Source: Natronorubrum aibiense (GTDB taxonomy: Archaea > Halobacteriota > Halobacteria > Halobacteriales > Natrialbaceae). From it: DNA of 64,000 bases. Location: NCBI RefSeq assembly GCF_009392895.1, contig NZ_CP045488.1, positions 1,798,001-1,862,000 of the forward strand, read 5' to 3'. The notes under the pieces are model-generated. The model saw only the letters and a list, made by a program, of their open reading frames with translations, was not told the DNA's origin and made no database searches. The translations under genes were made by a program, and so were the position numbers. Positions 36,595 to 45,840 of the stretch are shown piece after piece (within the stretch, counting starts at the first letter, position 1; every line of letters starts with the position of its first letter).

Positions 36595-37650
36595 ATGCAA
36601 TACCAGCAACTCGGCGACTCCGACGTCGAGGTCAGTGAAGTCGGCTTCGGCGCGTGGGTCGTCGGCACCGACTGGTGGGGCGACCGCTCGGAAGACGACG
36701 CCGTCGAGATGGTCCAGTACGCCGTCGATCAAGGCATCACCTACTTCGACACGGGCGACGTCTACGGCCACGGTCGCAGCGAGGAACTCCTCGGGCAGGC
36801 GCTGGCCGACGTCCGTGACGAAGTGACGATCGCCACCAAAGTCGGCTACGACTTCTACAACAACCCACAGGCCGGCCACGGCGAGTTGCCAAAAGAGATG
36901 GACCCCGAATACCTCCGGGACGCCGTCGAGAAGAGTCTCGAGCGCCTCGACCTCGAGTCGGTCGACGTCCTGCAACTGCACAACGCCAACGTTGACGAGA
37001 TCACACCTGACGTCCTCGAGTTGCTCGACGAACTCGAGGAGGAGGGGAAAATCGACGCCACGGGACTGGCACTCGGACCCTCGATCGGCTGGCTCGCCGA
37101 AGGCGACCTCGCGATCGAAGAGGAGTTCGACTCCGTCCAACTCGTCTGGAACGTCTTGGAGCAGGAAGTCGGCAACCATTTCCTCGAGACGATCGAGGAG
37201 ACAGGCTCGTCGACCAGCCTGATCCCTCGCGTCCCCCACTCCTCGGGCATCTTAAACGAACAGGTCACCCCCGAAACCGAACTCGGCGAGGGCGACCACC
37301 GCGGTTTCCGTCCCGACGAGTGGTACGAGACGGGCTGGGAGAAACTCGAGCAACTGCGCTTCTTGGAGCGCGATGGGGAGCGAACGATGGGGCAAGCGTC
37401 GATCGCGTGGCTGCTCAGCCACGAGCCGGTCGCCTGTGTGACGCCGACGTTCCGCACGAAAGCCGATATCGACGAGTGGGCGGCTGCAAGCGACGTGCCG
37501 AAACTTTCCGACGAGGAGCTGGCCCGCGTCGACGAACTGTACCAAAATGACTTCGGCATCGACCGCGACGACGGGATGGACGCCCTTCGCTCGTCGGTCG
37601 GCGGCGAAGACATCGACTCTGCCGGCCTCAACAAACTCGCAGCCGACTGA
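36595..37650 (+). CDS. Aldo/keto reductase
   Basis: 351 residues from MQYQQLGDSDVEVSEVGFG. The TIM-barrel AKR has its catalytic set visible: Asp and Tyr in TYFDTGDVYGHGRSEELLG, Lys in IATKVGYD, His in VDVLQLHNAN. The C-terminal NADP-binding region contains AAASDVPKLSDEELAR. It is of the short-loop Tas/YajO-like type that reduces aldehydes or ketones. No pathway neighbours. Confidence 0.92.
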   Translation: MQYQQLGDSDVEVSEVGFGAWVVGTDWWGDRSEDDAVEMVQYAVDQGITYFDTGDVYGHGRSEELLGQALADVRDEVTIATKVGYDFYNNPQAGHGELPKEMDPEYLRDAVEKSLERLDLESVDVLQLHNANVDEITPDVLELLDELEEEGKIDATGLALGPSIGWLAEGDLAIEEEFDSVQLVWNVLEQEVGNHFLETIEETGSSTSLIPRVPHSSGILNEQVTPETELGEGDHRGFRPDEWYETGWEKLEQLRFLERDGERTMGQASIAWLLSHEPVACVTPTFRTKADIDEWAAASDVPKLSDEELARVDELYQNDFGIDRDDGMDALRSSVGGEDIDSAGLNKLAAD

Positions 37651-37860
37651 TCGCGAGCCTCGATTCGATCGCGTTCCGCGGGACTGATTTCGCGGCACTG
37701 GCGTGTTGGCGAGACGAAATCGTTTCGCGTCGTGGCTGCTGCAATAGCTACAGCGCACCACGAAGACAGCACCAGCAACCCACACTTCGTCGCCCCTCTA
37801 TATCGGGGTGGTACTCCTTTCCACGACACTGCCGTCTTTCTAGACGGAGCGTGGATGACC

Positions 37861-38010
37861 ATGGAAACCTACCATTTCACCTGCCCGGACTGCCGTCGAG
37901 AGTTTACGGTGACCGAGCCGATGCGCGAGGCGACCCTAGAGAACGGCTGTCCCGTCTGTGGAGGGCCGGTGACCAGAACCCACTTTGCCGTGGACACGCC
38001 GAGCGCGTGA
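37861..38010 (+). CDS. Small zinc-ribbon protein (DUF7560-like)
   Basis: 49 residues from ATG 37861 (METYHFTCPDCRREF). Two CxxC pairs (CPDC, CPVC) make one zinc ribbon with the conserved middle MREATLENGCPVCGGPVT. I recall similar haloarchaeal zinc ribbons as DUF7560. Such µ-proteins are common in haloarchaea and mostly unassigned; some affect swarming or biofilm. Confidence 0.75.
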   Translation: METYHFTCPDCRREFTVTEPMREATLENGCPVCGGPVTRTHFAVDTPSA

Positions 38011-38284
38011 GTGCCGGTTAATTGAACGACTGGTCGCGGCGACGACCGCTGCTCGGACCGTTGACCGACTTGTTTTCGCTCGTCGTTTGTCGACTCACGG
38101 TTTGAATTGAACTCGTCTGTCCCCTCATATGCCTCGTGAACGAACGTCTTCGGAACCGAACGGCTTATTCGTCACCACTCACCGAGAATTGAATGTGTTT
38201 ATTCGATGGTGATGGTCGTCGCATGAGTACGCAGTCGTGGGTAAACAACCTCGGGCGCGGTGGTCCGAGGCTTTTGTAGTTCCC

Positions 38285-39616
38285 TCAGTCGTGCGCTAGC
38301 ACTCCCTGTTCGGCCAGCGAGTGGGATGAGGTTGGGCGGCTTACACGCCCCGACCCGGACAGACGCACCAACCGCACCTGCGGTTGGGTTTTGTGAGTCC
38401 GGTAATTTGTCGTGTTACCGTCGAGTTTCGCCTTCTCGCGCCATGCGATGTTCACCGATGCATTCCGGTCGGCGTGGTCTTGCACCACGTCACACTCGTC
38501 GTTCGTACACCGGAATCGCCGTCCCTGCCGACTGCCGCGTTCACCACAACACGAACAGGTCTTCGAGTTGTAGTAAGCATCTATTGTGTCCGTGGGAATC
38601 TCTCGCCACGTCGCCTTGTACGAGACGAACTTCTCGAACTTGTGGAACGGCAATTTGTGCAATCGGCGGTTCATATACGTCCCGTACTTGATTTCGTCGC
38701 GGATACCGCTCATATCCTCGAACACGATAACCGGGTTCGAGAATTGCTCTGCGAACTCCACGACAGCACGGGAAAGCCGATGCAACACCCACTCGGTGAA
38801 GCGCTCTTCCGTGTCACCGAGTTTCCGGTGGATGCTCGTCTTACCGTGTTCTTGACAGCGTTTCGTGATGGTGTGGTAGCGTTGGCGTTCCTGCTTGACT
38901 CGTCCGTAGTCGAGGATGAGTGTGCCATTCGTTCGCATCGTGTCGCGGTCAAGGGCGGTGAGAGCGACGTTGCGCTCGTTGATGTCCACGCCAACAAGCG
39001 TGTCGCTGGTGTCGGGTTCGGGCACGTTGAACTCGCGTGTGACCGTGACATGTAAGTAGTACACGCCATCGCGGTACAGGAGTTCGGCCTGCCCAACATC
39101 CACTTCATCCGACGTGATAGCGTCTCGAAGTTCGTTCATCGCGTCCGGTTCGCCGCGTAGGTGTCCTTTCACCTTCTTGTAGGGTTTCGGACTGATGCGG
39201 AATTGGACGCGATTCGTGTCTTCATCCACGGTGAGGCGGTAGCCTTCCGTGTGTGCCATCACGAGCGGATACGCACCAGATTTGTCCGTACTCGGCGGCG
39301 TCGGCTTGCCTCCATCAGGATCAGCCTGTTCTTCCCACCAGTCAAGGAGTGACTGGTATGAGTCCCACGTTTGGAGGGCTTTGCCGACGACCGCGCACTT
39401 GTTGTTCCGCAAGAAGTCGTCGCGGTCAACCTCGTTCTGTATCTCAGTGCGCGTGTACCCTTGTTGTGTGAGGCGGATGGTGTCGTTGAATATCTCGCGT
39501 GATGCAAGGCGGGCGTCGTGAAGCCACGTTCGTTCACCAGACGCTATGTGAAGGCGCGTCTGAATCGTTTTTGTGGCTTCTTCACCCATGCTTTCACAAT
39601 CGTTCCAGAGTGTCAT
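38285..39616 (-). CDS. tnpB: TnpB RNA-guided endonuclease (tnpA-linked)
   Basis: 443 residues from MTLWNDCESMGEEATKT; MGEEATKTIQ at 39589 is an alternative start. All three RuvC acidic residues are in place: Asp in LVGVDINERNVA, Glu in VIVFEDMSGIRDE, Asp in DHADRNASVNIA. The zinc ribbon has CSCC and CTNDEC. It belongs to a different TnpB clade from the three IS1341-type copies in this window. TnpB with its reRNA cuts the donor site after TnpA excision and so retains the element. The reRNA is expected across 38230-38400 on the minus strand. Confidence 0.92.
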   Translation of the reverse strand: MTLWNDCESMGEEATKTIQTRLHIASGERTWLHDARLASREIFNDTIRLTQQGYTRTEIQNEVDRDDFLRNNKCAVVGKALQTWDSYQSLLDWWEEQADPDGGKPTPPSTDKSGAYPLVMAHTEGYRLTVDEDTNRVQFRISPKPYKKVKGHLRGEPDAMNELRDAITSDEVDVGQAELLYRDGVYYLHVTVTREFNVPEPDTSDTLVGVDINERNVALTALDRDTMRTNGTLILDYGRVKQERQRYHTITKRCQEHGKTSIHRKLGDTEERFTEWVLHRLSRAVVEFAEQFSNPVIVFEDMSGIRDEIKYGTYMNRRLHKLPFHKFEKFVSYKATWREIPTDTIDAYYNSKTCSCCGERGSRQGRRFRCTNDECDVVQDHADRNASVNIAWREKAKLDGNTTNYRTHKTQPQVRLVRLSGSGRVSRPTSSHSLAEQGVLAHD

Positions 39617-39633
39617 AAATGTAGGGAGTAGGG

Positions 39634-40041
39634 GTGGAAGAATACCGTCGTCATGCACATTCGGTTAGTTCCTGCAAGTATCACTTCGTGTGGTGTCCAA
39701 AGTACCGCCACCCGATTCTCAACGTGGTTGAAGACGATGTGTGGGAGTTGTTTGGTGAGACTGCTGACCACTTCGGTCACAAGATTCTCGCCTTGGAGAT
39801 CGCAGACGACCACGTTCACCTGTTCGTGCAAACAGACCCGAAGTACAGCCCTGCGAACATCGCTCGACAATTCAAGTCGTACTCTGGCAAGCACTTGCTG
39901 GAACGGTATCCCGAGATTCGAGAGTCGTATTTCTGGGGCGGCGGATTCTGGAAGGTCGGATACTACGTTGGGACGACGGGAGCGGTGTCGGAGGAAGTGG
40001 TTGAACGGTATATCGAAGAGACGGAACACGCGCCGGAGTGA
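39634..40041 (+). CDS. tnpA: IS200/IS605 Y1 (HUH) transposase TnpA
   Basis: 135 residues with GTG start at 39634. The HUH metal motif is DDHVHLFVQ and the catalytic Tyr is in the helix GYYVGTTGAVSEEVVERYIEE (the nucleophile is in the first part or in ERYIE, by alignment). The N-terminus SCKYHFVWCPKYRHPIL is typical. TnpA moves single-stranded DNA through 5'-phosphotyrosine intermediates and could act in trans on tnpB-only elements only if their ends match. It looks intact and complete. Confidence 0.93.
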   Translation: MEEYRRHAHSVSSCKYHFVWCPKYRHPILNVVEDDVWELFGETADHFGHKILALEIADDHVHLFVQTDPKYSPANIARQFKSYSGKHLLERYPEIRESYFWGGGFWKVGYYVGTTGAVSEEVVERYIEETEHAPE

Positions 40042-40113
40042 CGCGCTTCACCCCCGCCCACGGTGGGGCGGGGAACTCGCGCTGCTTTTCGTTTAGAACG
40101 GATCGGACAGTTC

Positions 40114-41064
40114 ATGAGCAAGTACTTCATCGTCTGGGTGCTCCTTTTCTCCGCCGCAGCGCTGTACACCCCGAGCACGTTTACGCCGATCGGCGAGTAT
40201 ATCACGCCGTTGTTGGGCGTCATCATGCTCGGCATGGGGCTGACGCTGACGCCCGCGGACTTTCGGCGCATCCTCGAGCGGCCTCGAGACGTCTTTATCG
40301 GTGCGATGGCCCAGTGGCTCCTGATGCCGACGTTTGCATATGTCCTCGCCGTCGCCCTCGACCTTCCGTGGGAGATCGGCGCGGGGCTAATCCTCGTCGG
40401 CGCGGCACCCGGCGGCACGGCGTCGAACGTGATGACCTATCTCGGTCGCGGCGACGTCGCGCTGTCGGTCACGATCACGTCAGTAACCACGATCGCCGCG
40501 CCGCTCGTGATGCCGGCTTGGGTGGTTGCCCTCGCGGGCGAGTCGATCACCGTCACGTTCGCCGAGATGGCCCAGTCGATCGTCCAGATCGTCCTGCTAC
40601 CCGTCGTGGCGGGGCTGATCCTTCGGTATGTCCTCGACGAATACGCCCCATCGGTGGCGAAAGCGGGGCTGTCGATCTTCCCAGCGATCAGCGTGATCGC
40701 CATCGTCGCCATCGTCGCGGCCGTCGTGGGACTCAACGTCGAGGAGATCCTGACCGCGAGTGCGCTCGTCTTCCTCGCCGTCATCGTGCACAACGGCCTC
40801 GGACTGAGTGCCGGCTACGGCGTTGGGAAGGTCACAGGAATGACTGAGGACCGAGCCCGCGCCTGCGCGTTCGAAGTCGGCCTCCAGAACAGCGGGCTCG
40901 CGGTGGCGCTCGCGGTCGCCTTCTTCGATCCGGTCACGGCGTTGATTCCAGCGCTATTCAGCGTCTGGCACAACGTCTCCGGCCCGGCGCTCGCAACGCT
41001 GTTTACGCGACTCGACGGTGAGACGCCCATCGGGGACGAGTCGGCAACCGTCAGCGCCGACTAA
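40114..41064 (+). CDS. Bile acid:sodium symporter family (BASS) transporter
   Basis: 316 residues from ATG 40114 (MSKYFIVWVLLFSAAALY). About ten membrane helices are seen. BASS motifs: LTPADFRRIL, GLILVGAAPGGTASNVMTYLGRGDVALSV and CAFEVGLQNSGLAVALA (the E-x-x-x-Q-N-S-G of the family). Members carry Na+-coupled organic anions such as bile acids, pantothenate, or 2-keto acids. The IS605 element ends just upstream, so the native promoter may be replaced; a TATA-like TTTTCGTTTAG lies right at the junction. Confidence 0.9.
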   Translation: MSKYFIVWVLLFSAAALYTPSTFTPIGEYITPLLGVIMLGMGLTLTPADFRRILERPRDVFIGAMAQWLLMPTFAYVLAVALDLPWEIGAGLILVGAAPGGTASNVMTYLGRGDVALSVTITSVTTIAAPLVMPAWVVALAGESITVTFAEMAQSIVQIVLLPVVAGLILRYVLDEYAPSVAKAGLSIFPAISVIAIVAIVAAVVGLNVEEILTASALVFLAVIVHNGLGLSAGYGVGKVTGMTEDRARACAFEVGLQNSGLAVALAVAFFDPVTALIPALFSVWHNVSGPALATLFTRLDGETPIGDESATVSAD

Positions 41065-41122
41065 TCGGTACGCGGCGGGACCGGTCCAACGCCCTTAGTC
41101 TGGTTAAAGAATTGGGTAGTAT

Positions 41123-41132
41123 CCTTTTATAT
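41123..41132 (+). promoter_or_regulatory. TATA box of the Nudix gene
   Basis: CTTTTATATG is centred about 28 bases before ATG 41157, the distance expected for a leaderless haloarchaeal transcript. The surrounding bases are clearly AT-rich against the genome background. Confidence 0.55.
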
Positions 41133-41156
41133 GTCGGTATCCTGTGCTTTTATAAC

Positions 41157-41615
41157 ATGGATACTGTCACGCACGTCCAGAAGGCGTGTGCATACATCAC
41201 GCGCCAGACGGGCGAACTACTCGTCTTCGAGGGACCGGGCCACGACGGCCTCCAGATCCCCAAAGGGACCCTCGAGCCCGGCGAATCGCCGCGTGAGGCG
41301 CTGTTTCGGGAAGTCATCGAAGAGACCGGGCTCGGGACGCTGAGTTCGACGACCCATCTGACGACTGACGTCTGGACGCGCCGTAAAGAGCCGCCGAAAC
41401 GGTATGTTCGCCACTTCTTTCACGCGACGGTTCACGAATCGCGCGACCGGTGGACTCACACGGTGACTGACGGCGGGGACGAACACGGTTCCGAGTTCGA
41501 CCTCCACTGGGTCCAGCCGACGACCACGCGAGCGTTCGCCCTCGATCTCAACGATTACGTCCATCTGCTGCCGACCGTCTCCTCGGTAGACGACGCCGCC
41601 ACTGCCTCGGACTGA
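41157..41615 (+). CDS. Nudix hydrolase
   Basis: 152 residues from ATG 41157 (MDTVTHVQKACAYITR). The Nudix box is complete: GTLEPGESPREALFREVIEETGLG fits G-x5-E-x7-R-E-x2-E-E-x-G. It cleaves a nucleoside diphosphate linked to another group, such as ADP-ribose or oxidised nucleotides; the substrate cannot be told. The likely transcript is leaderless. It is convergent with the FAU-1 gene, 19 bases apart. Confidence 0.9.
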   Translation: MDTVTHVQKACAYITRQTGELLVFEGPGHDGLQIPKGTLEPGESPREALFREVIEETGLGTLSSTTHLTTDVWTRRKEPPKRYVRHFFHATVHESRDRWTHTVTDGGDEHGSEFDLHWVQPTTTRAFALDLNDYVHLLPTVSSVDDAATASD

Positions 41616-41634
41616 CCGCCCCGCCGTCTCACGT

Positions 41635-43062
41635 CTACTTCGACAGCGCGCGCTCGACCGCTTCGGCAACGGTCATCGCTTTCTCGGCCAGTGGCTCTGA
41701 AACGTGGCCGTCCTCGACTGCCGCCTCGAGTTCGTCCGCGTCGACGATTTCGACCGTCCCGTTCGGCTTCCGGATCACGTCGACGTAGAGGTCGACATAG
41801 CGCGCGGTGTCGGGGAAGAGTTCGACCGGCGTACAGATATTGACGTAAGTTCCCTTCGCGTTCCCCCGAGCGTCTTTGTACGTCGTCGGGTACCACCACC
41901 GACCCTCGCGGAGCTTCGTCACGGCGACGTCGCCGTCCGTTTTCGGGACGCCAAGTGCGTCGTAGCTGCCGCCGCCGTGCATCCGGCGCTCGAGAGTCAC
42001 TTTACCCTCCGGGTCCCAGTCGGTCACCTCGCCGCGACCGAGCGAGATGAGTCGCCCGTCGGGTTTGCCGTGGCCGATCGTGATGCGGTCGCCCGTCGTC
42101 GGGCCGAACTGCTGGCTGACGGCACCGAACGGGAACGCGTCGCCGTCGGTGTCCGACGGCTCACAGACGGCCTCCGCGAAGTCGACCGCCGTGCTCGCTG
42201 CCCTGTCGGCGGCTTTCGTTCGGTGGTGGCCGGGCATCGTCGTCGCGACCTCGCGGCGCTTCCCGTCGAGTTCGAAGCGCGACTCGCGACCGAACCAACA
42301 CCACGTCGTCGCACGCGGCGTCGCCAGCCGGGCCGGTTCGCCGCCCTCGTCGGGTGCATCCTCGAGTGCGTCCTCGAGCGCTTGCGCCCGGTTTGCTGCC
42401 TGTTCGACGGCTGTGCCCATCGCCTCGAGGTCGGCGTCAGTGGCTGCCTGTTGCCAGCGCAGCCCCCATCCCTCGGGAACGTCGACCGAGAGGAGGTCGG
42501 TCATGCCGACGAGTTCGTCGGCTCGTTCACCGCGTAGCGCCGCCGAAACGCCGGTTCGGTCCCGCGAGAGCGTACAGAGCCCGCCCTGAACCGTCAGCGT
42601 GGGGATGACCCGCGGCTCGTCGTCCGACCACGGCGGCGTGGGCTCGATCACCTGCACCCGGTAGCGATTCCCTTCGTCGACGTAGCCGTCGACGTCGTCG
42701 TAGTTGAGATAGCCGCGGTGGCCCTCGCCGAGGTCGACGACGGCACCGCCGCCACCGCCGGCGTCGATTACTTCGGCGTCGAACGCCGCGCCGCGGGGGA
42801 TGGAACCGTCCCAGCGGAACGTATCGATCGCTATCGACTCGAGGTCGTCGGCGATCCGTTCGACCGTCTTCGGCACGCCCGAAACCTCGACACCCTGCCT
42901 GTCTCGAGTCGTTTCGATCCGCACGTTCGCCGGAACCGTCTCGAACGGGTTGTCGAAGCGCTCGCGGATCGGCTCGGACGCTTGGACGACCTCGAGGCCG
43001 TTCTCGCCGAGGAGTTGGGTGATCGCCGTGGTGTAGATCCCGCGCACTCGAGCCGTCGTCAT
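41635..43062 (-). CDS. RNA-binding protein / ribonuclease FAU-1 (RNase E/G-like, DUF402)
   Basis: 475 residues. The N-terminal half has an S1-like domain (FDAEVIDAGGGGGAVVDLGEGHRGYLNYDDVD), as in RNase E/G, and the C-terminal half is DUF402 (YVNICTPVELFPDTARYVDLYVDVIRKPNG). FAU-1 of Pyrococcus binds AU-rich RNA and takes part in 5S rRNA processing. It follows the small DUF7532-like gene on the same strand by 49 bases, probably one transcript. Confidence 0.9.
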   Translation of the reverse strand: MTTARVRGIYTTAITQLLGENGLEVVQASEPIRERFDNPFETVPANVRIETTRDRQGVEVSGVPKTVERIADDLESIAIDTFRWDGSIPRGAAFDAEVIDAGGGGGAVVDLGEGHRGYLNYDDVDGYVDEGNRYRVQVIEPTPPWSDDEPRVIPTLTVQGGLCTLSRDRTGVSAALRGERADELVGMTDLLSVDVPEGWGLRWQQAATDADLEAMGTAVEQAANRAQALEDALEDAPDEGGEPARLATPRATTWCWFGRESRFELDGKRREVATTMPGHHRTKAADRAASTAVDFAEAVCEPSDTDGDAFPFGAVSQQFGPTTGDRITIGHGKPDGRLISLGRGEVTDWDPEGKVTLERRMHGGGSYDALGVPKTDGDVAVTKLREGRWWYPTTYKDARGNAKGTYVNICTPVELFPDTARYVDLYVDVIRKPNGTVEIVDADELEAAVEDGHVSEPLAEKAMTVAEAVERALSK

Positions 43063-43111
43063 CGGTTCGCCTCCGTCACAGTGTCGACTGACACGCGTTC
43101 GGCCACGTCGA

Positions 43112-43489
43112 TCACCGCAGGTGCTCGCGGTCGGGCGCGAACCGCACCCGGTCGTTGATCGTCGGGCCGAGCGTCAGTTCGACGGTGTCGTCCGGCAACA
43201 CTCGCCCGTCCTCGACGTACACCCCCCACGAGTCGAAGCGGAGCCAGCCCCGCATCTCGGCGGCGTGGGTCGTAAGATCGAGATGGTCTACCGTATGCTC
43301 GGGATACTCTGACGCCGAATGCGCCATATCCATATCCGAGTAGACGGTGTCGTGACCCTCAAAAAACGCCTCGAGTGCCGACGCGTCGGCCTCGACGGCC
43401 TCGGCAACGGCCTTGGAGGCGGCTTGCAGATCGTCGGTCTCGAGGCCGACGTCGCGAAGCGCCTGCTGGGTTCGTTGATCGAAGTGCAT
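43112..43489 (-). CDS. Haloarchaeal small acidic protein (DUF7532-like)
   Basis: 125 residues. The first half is helical (QQALRDVGLETDDLQAASKA, AVEADASALEAFF) and the second half beta-rich (RGWLRFDSWGVYVEDGRVL, DDTVELTLGPTINDRVRF). There is no membrane segment or cysteine. It lies immediately upstream of the FAU-1 gene, so it may share its promoter and possibly its pathway. The family number is from memory. Confidence 0.75.
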   Translation of the reverse strand: MHFDQRTQQALRDVGLETDDLQAASKAVAEAVEADASALEAFFEGHDTVYSDMDMAHSASEYPEHTVDHLDLTTHAAEMRGWLRFDSWGVYVEDGRVLPDDTVELTLGPTINDRVRFAPDREHLR

Positions 43490-43630
43490 ACCCGTCGGTT
43501 AGGACGGCGGGCCTTTGTGGATTCCGGGTCTACGTGGGGCCTCCGACGACGCCTGTGCGTTCGGCCCACGGATCTAAGACCGATTCGTTCGCGCCGAACG
43601 CTTACTGACCCGGCCCCCGTAGACCTGCCC

Positions 43631-44638
43631 ATGCAGGGAAAGCGCGACCCGGTTGAGCAGGCCAACGAGCAGTCGAGGGATCTCTACGGCGTGTCGACGT
43701 GGGAACCGCGGTCGACTATCGATCGGCTTGCGTGTACGATGTACGACGGGATCAGCTACGGATTACAAACGATCGTCCTCGTCGTCGCGTTCGTGATCAC
43801 GCTCGCCTTACTCGCCCAGCCGGTGGTGCTCGTCTTCGAGGAGCCATCACTGTCCGTGTTCTTCGGGCTCTCGATCGTCCCCGCGGCGTTGCTCGCCGGA
43901 TTCATCTGGTACTCGGATATCACGACGGCCGAACCGCTCGGGCTGCTGGTCGCGACGTTCGTCCTCGCCGTGCTCTTTGCGACGTTTGCAGCCGTCGTGA
44001 ACTCGACGGTCGGGCCGTCGTTGCAGGCAATTCCCGTCATCGGAACGCTCCTCTTCTTTTATTTGGTCGTCGGCCCCGTCGAAGAGAGCGTGAAGCTGCT
44101 GGCCGTTCGCGTCTTCGCCTATCGGAGCCAGACGTTCGATGCGGTCATCGACGGCGCGGTCTACGGGGCCGTCGCCGGGCTGGGGTTTGCCGCGATCGAG
44201 AACGCGATCTACATTGCAGGTACAGTCGCCCAGGCCGGCGTCGGGACGATCACGGCTGCGACCGGCATCGCGACCGTTCGGGCGCTCGTCGGCCCTGGTC
44301 ACGTCATCTACTCCGCGATCGCAGGCTATTATCTCGGGCTGGCGAAGTTCAACTCCCAGTACGCCGGGCCAATCGTCGTGAAGGGGCTGCTCATCGCGGC
44401 GTTCGTCCACGGGACGTACAACGTCACGGTCGGGATCGTCCCCAACGTCGTCGCCTCGCTTTACCCCATCAGCTTCGGGTTGGCCTTTGTCTCCTACGTG
44501 ATTCTGTTCGATCTCGCCGTCGGCTACTACCTTTACCGAAAGATCATCACCTATCGCCAGACGTATCGTTCGGTCAGAGACGATACTGGCGTACCCCCGA
44601 AGCCGGAACGAACGGAGTTCGAACCACCACAACGGTAG
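43631..44638 (+). CDS. PrsW-family intramembrane metalloprotease
   Basis: 335 residues from ATG 43631 (MQGKRDPVEQANEQSRDLYG). About nine membrane helices follow a 40-residue cytoplasmic front. Active-site motifs of the PrsW/Abi-like family are seen: GPVEESVKLLAV (EExxK), GFAAIENAIY, GPGHVIYSAIAGYYLG and FVHGTYNV (metal His). PrsW cleaves membrane regulators such as anti-sigma factors in bacteria; the haloarchaeal substrate is not known. Divergent from the DUF7532-FAU-1 pair. Confidence 0.88.
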   Translation: MQGKRDPVEQANEQSRDLYGVSTWEPRSTIDRLACTMYDGISYGLQTIVLVVAFVITLALLAQPVVLVFEEPSLSVFFGLSIVPAALLAGFIWYSDITTAEPLGLLVATFVLAVLFATFAAVVNSTVGPSLQAIPVIGTLLFFYLVVGPVEESVKLLAVRVFAYRSQTFDAVIDGAVYGAVAGLGFAAIENAIYIAGTVAQAGVGTITAATGIATVRALVGPGHVIYSAIAGYYLGLAKFNSQYAGPIVVKGLLIAAFVHGTYNVTVGIVPNVVASLYPISFGLAFVSYVILFDLAVGYYLYRKIITYRQTYRSVRDDTGVPPKPERTEFEPPQR

Positions 44639-44689
44639 TCGCTTCCCAGTGACGACCCAATCGCCGTCGTCACCGTCACTGTCGTCATA

Positions 44690-44699
44690 GTTTATATAC
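44690..44699 (+). promoter_or_regulatory. TATA box of small membrane-protein gene
   Basis: GTTTATATAC is centred about 29 bases before ATG 44724. It is a clear haloarchaeal TATA element and fits a leaderless message. Confidence 0.55.
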
Positions 44700-44723
44700 G
44701 AATTCAGCGCGTACTCTGCTGTG

Positions 44724-45074
44724 ATGGTTACCTTTGTCGGCTCGTTTGTCGCGTTCGTCGTTGCACTGCTCGTCGGCGGACTGGCGATCTACGTCGGCGC
44801 GTCGGTCGTCGTCGACGTCGAGGACTACTCACACGCGATCGTAACGGCGTTTCTCGGTGCGATCGCGTGGGGGTTGACGGCCTGGATCCCGCTGTTCGGG
44901 CCGCTGCTTGCGCTGCTGGCGTGGATCTGGGTTATCAACTGGCGCTATCCCGGCGGCTGGCTCACCGCTAGCCTCATCGGCGTGATCGCCTGGCTCGCCG
45001 CGCTGGCGATCCTCTTCGTGCTCAACGCCGTCTTCCGCCTCGGTGTCGGCGCATTCGGAGTCCCGGGCGTCTGA
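44724..45074 (+). CDS. Small multi-pass membrane protein
   Basis: 116 residues from ATG 44724 (MVTFVGSFVAFVVALLVGGL). Four hydrophobic helices: about 3-28, 38-55, 58-72 and 80-102. The motif VVDVEDYSHAIVTAFLGAIAWGL is typical of haloarchaeal membrane proteins without assigned role. The strong TATA box indicates expression. Convergent with riboflavin synthase. Confidence 0.8.
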   Translation: MVTFVGSFVAFVVALLVGGLAIYVGASVVVDVEDYSHAIVTAFLGAIAWGLTAWIPLFGPLLALLAWIWVINWRYPGGWLTASLIGVIAWLAALAILFVLNAVFRLGVGAFGVPGV

Positions 45075-45087
45075 AAATCCGTTTTTG

Positions 45088-45708
45088 CTATTCGAAGCGG
45101 GTCTCAAGCAGCCGTTCGACGTATTTTGCGAGGACGTCGACCTCTAGATGAATCGGATCGCCGACGGCTTTCTCCGAGAGCGTCGTGAGCTGGTAGGTCG
45201 TCGGGATGATTGCGACGGTTACTCGTCCGCCCGCGTCGCCCGTCCCGTCGTCCTCGAGATCGGCGACGGTGAGACTAATGCCATCGAGCGTGATCGACCC
45301 TTTCTCGACGACGTAGCGGCCGTAGCCCGCCGGCAGTTCGAACTCGAAAAACCAGTCTTCCTCGACGGATTCGATGTTCGAAACCGTCGCGACCGCGTCG
45401 ACGTGACCCTGCACGACGTGGCCGTCGAAGCGGCCGTCGGCGGGCATCGCTCGCTCTAAATTGACCGCGTCGCCCTCCTCAAGGTCGCCGAGATACGTCC
45501 GCTCGACGGTCTCGGTCGCGAGGAAGACCTCGAACCACGCGCCCACCTCGAAGCGCTCGACCGTGAGACAGACGCCACTGACGCTGATGCTCTGGCCGTG
45601 CTCGAGGCCCGTCGCGACCTCGTCGGCCCCGATTCGGAGCCGCAGGCCGTCTTCGGTTCGCTCTCGAGCGACGATTTCGCCGGTCTCCTCGACGATTCCC
45701 GTGAACAT
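45088..45708 (-). CDS. ribE: Riboflavin synthase (trimeric, lumazine-protein fold)
   Basis: 206 residues with two similar beta-barrel halves. The N-terminal MFTGIVEETGEI and SISVSGVCLTV (Cys-containing site) in the first half match GHVVQGHVDAVATV and GSITLDGISLTV at the second. The enzyme dismutates two lumazines to riboflavin. This is the bacterial-type alpha chain, used by haloarchaea in place of the archaeal RibC type. The length is normal. Some databases call it RibC. Confidence 0.95.
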   Translation of the reverse strand: MFTGIVEETGEIVARERTEDGLRLRIGADEVATGLEHGQSISVSGVCLTVERFEVGAWFEVFLATETVERTYLGDLEEGDAVNLERAMPADGRFDGHVVQGHVDAVATVSNIESVEEDWFFEFELPAGYGRYVVEKGSITLDGISLTVADLEDDGTGDAGGRVTVAIIPTTYQLTTLSEKAVGDPIHLEVDVLAKYVERLLETRFE

Positions 45709-45840
45709 ACTCGGAGATGTAAGTCGGCGAATAAAGCCGTTCCGACCCCGAGACGCGTTCCAGTTCCGTGACTGGCAGTCTCGGCGGCTCGGTACGCCCA
45801 GTCGTCGCGCTTTTGAATGTACCTGCGCTATACCAGTCCA

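Larger units (their letters stand above)
38230..40090. mobile_element. Complete IS200/IS605-type element (divergent tnpA and tnpB)
   Basis: A Y1 transposase gene (39634, plus) and a tnpB gene (39616, minus) are back-to-back with 17 bases between them, as in IS605. Subterminal hairpins flank the genes: CCTCGG (38249-38254) with CCGAGG (38265-38270) behind tnpB, and CCCCGCCC...GGGCGGGG (about 40051-40072) behind tnpA. Exact ends are estimates. The tnpA-side end is about 25 bases before the start codon of the BASS transporter. Confidence 0.85.
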
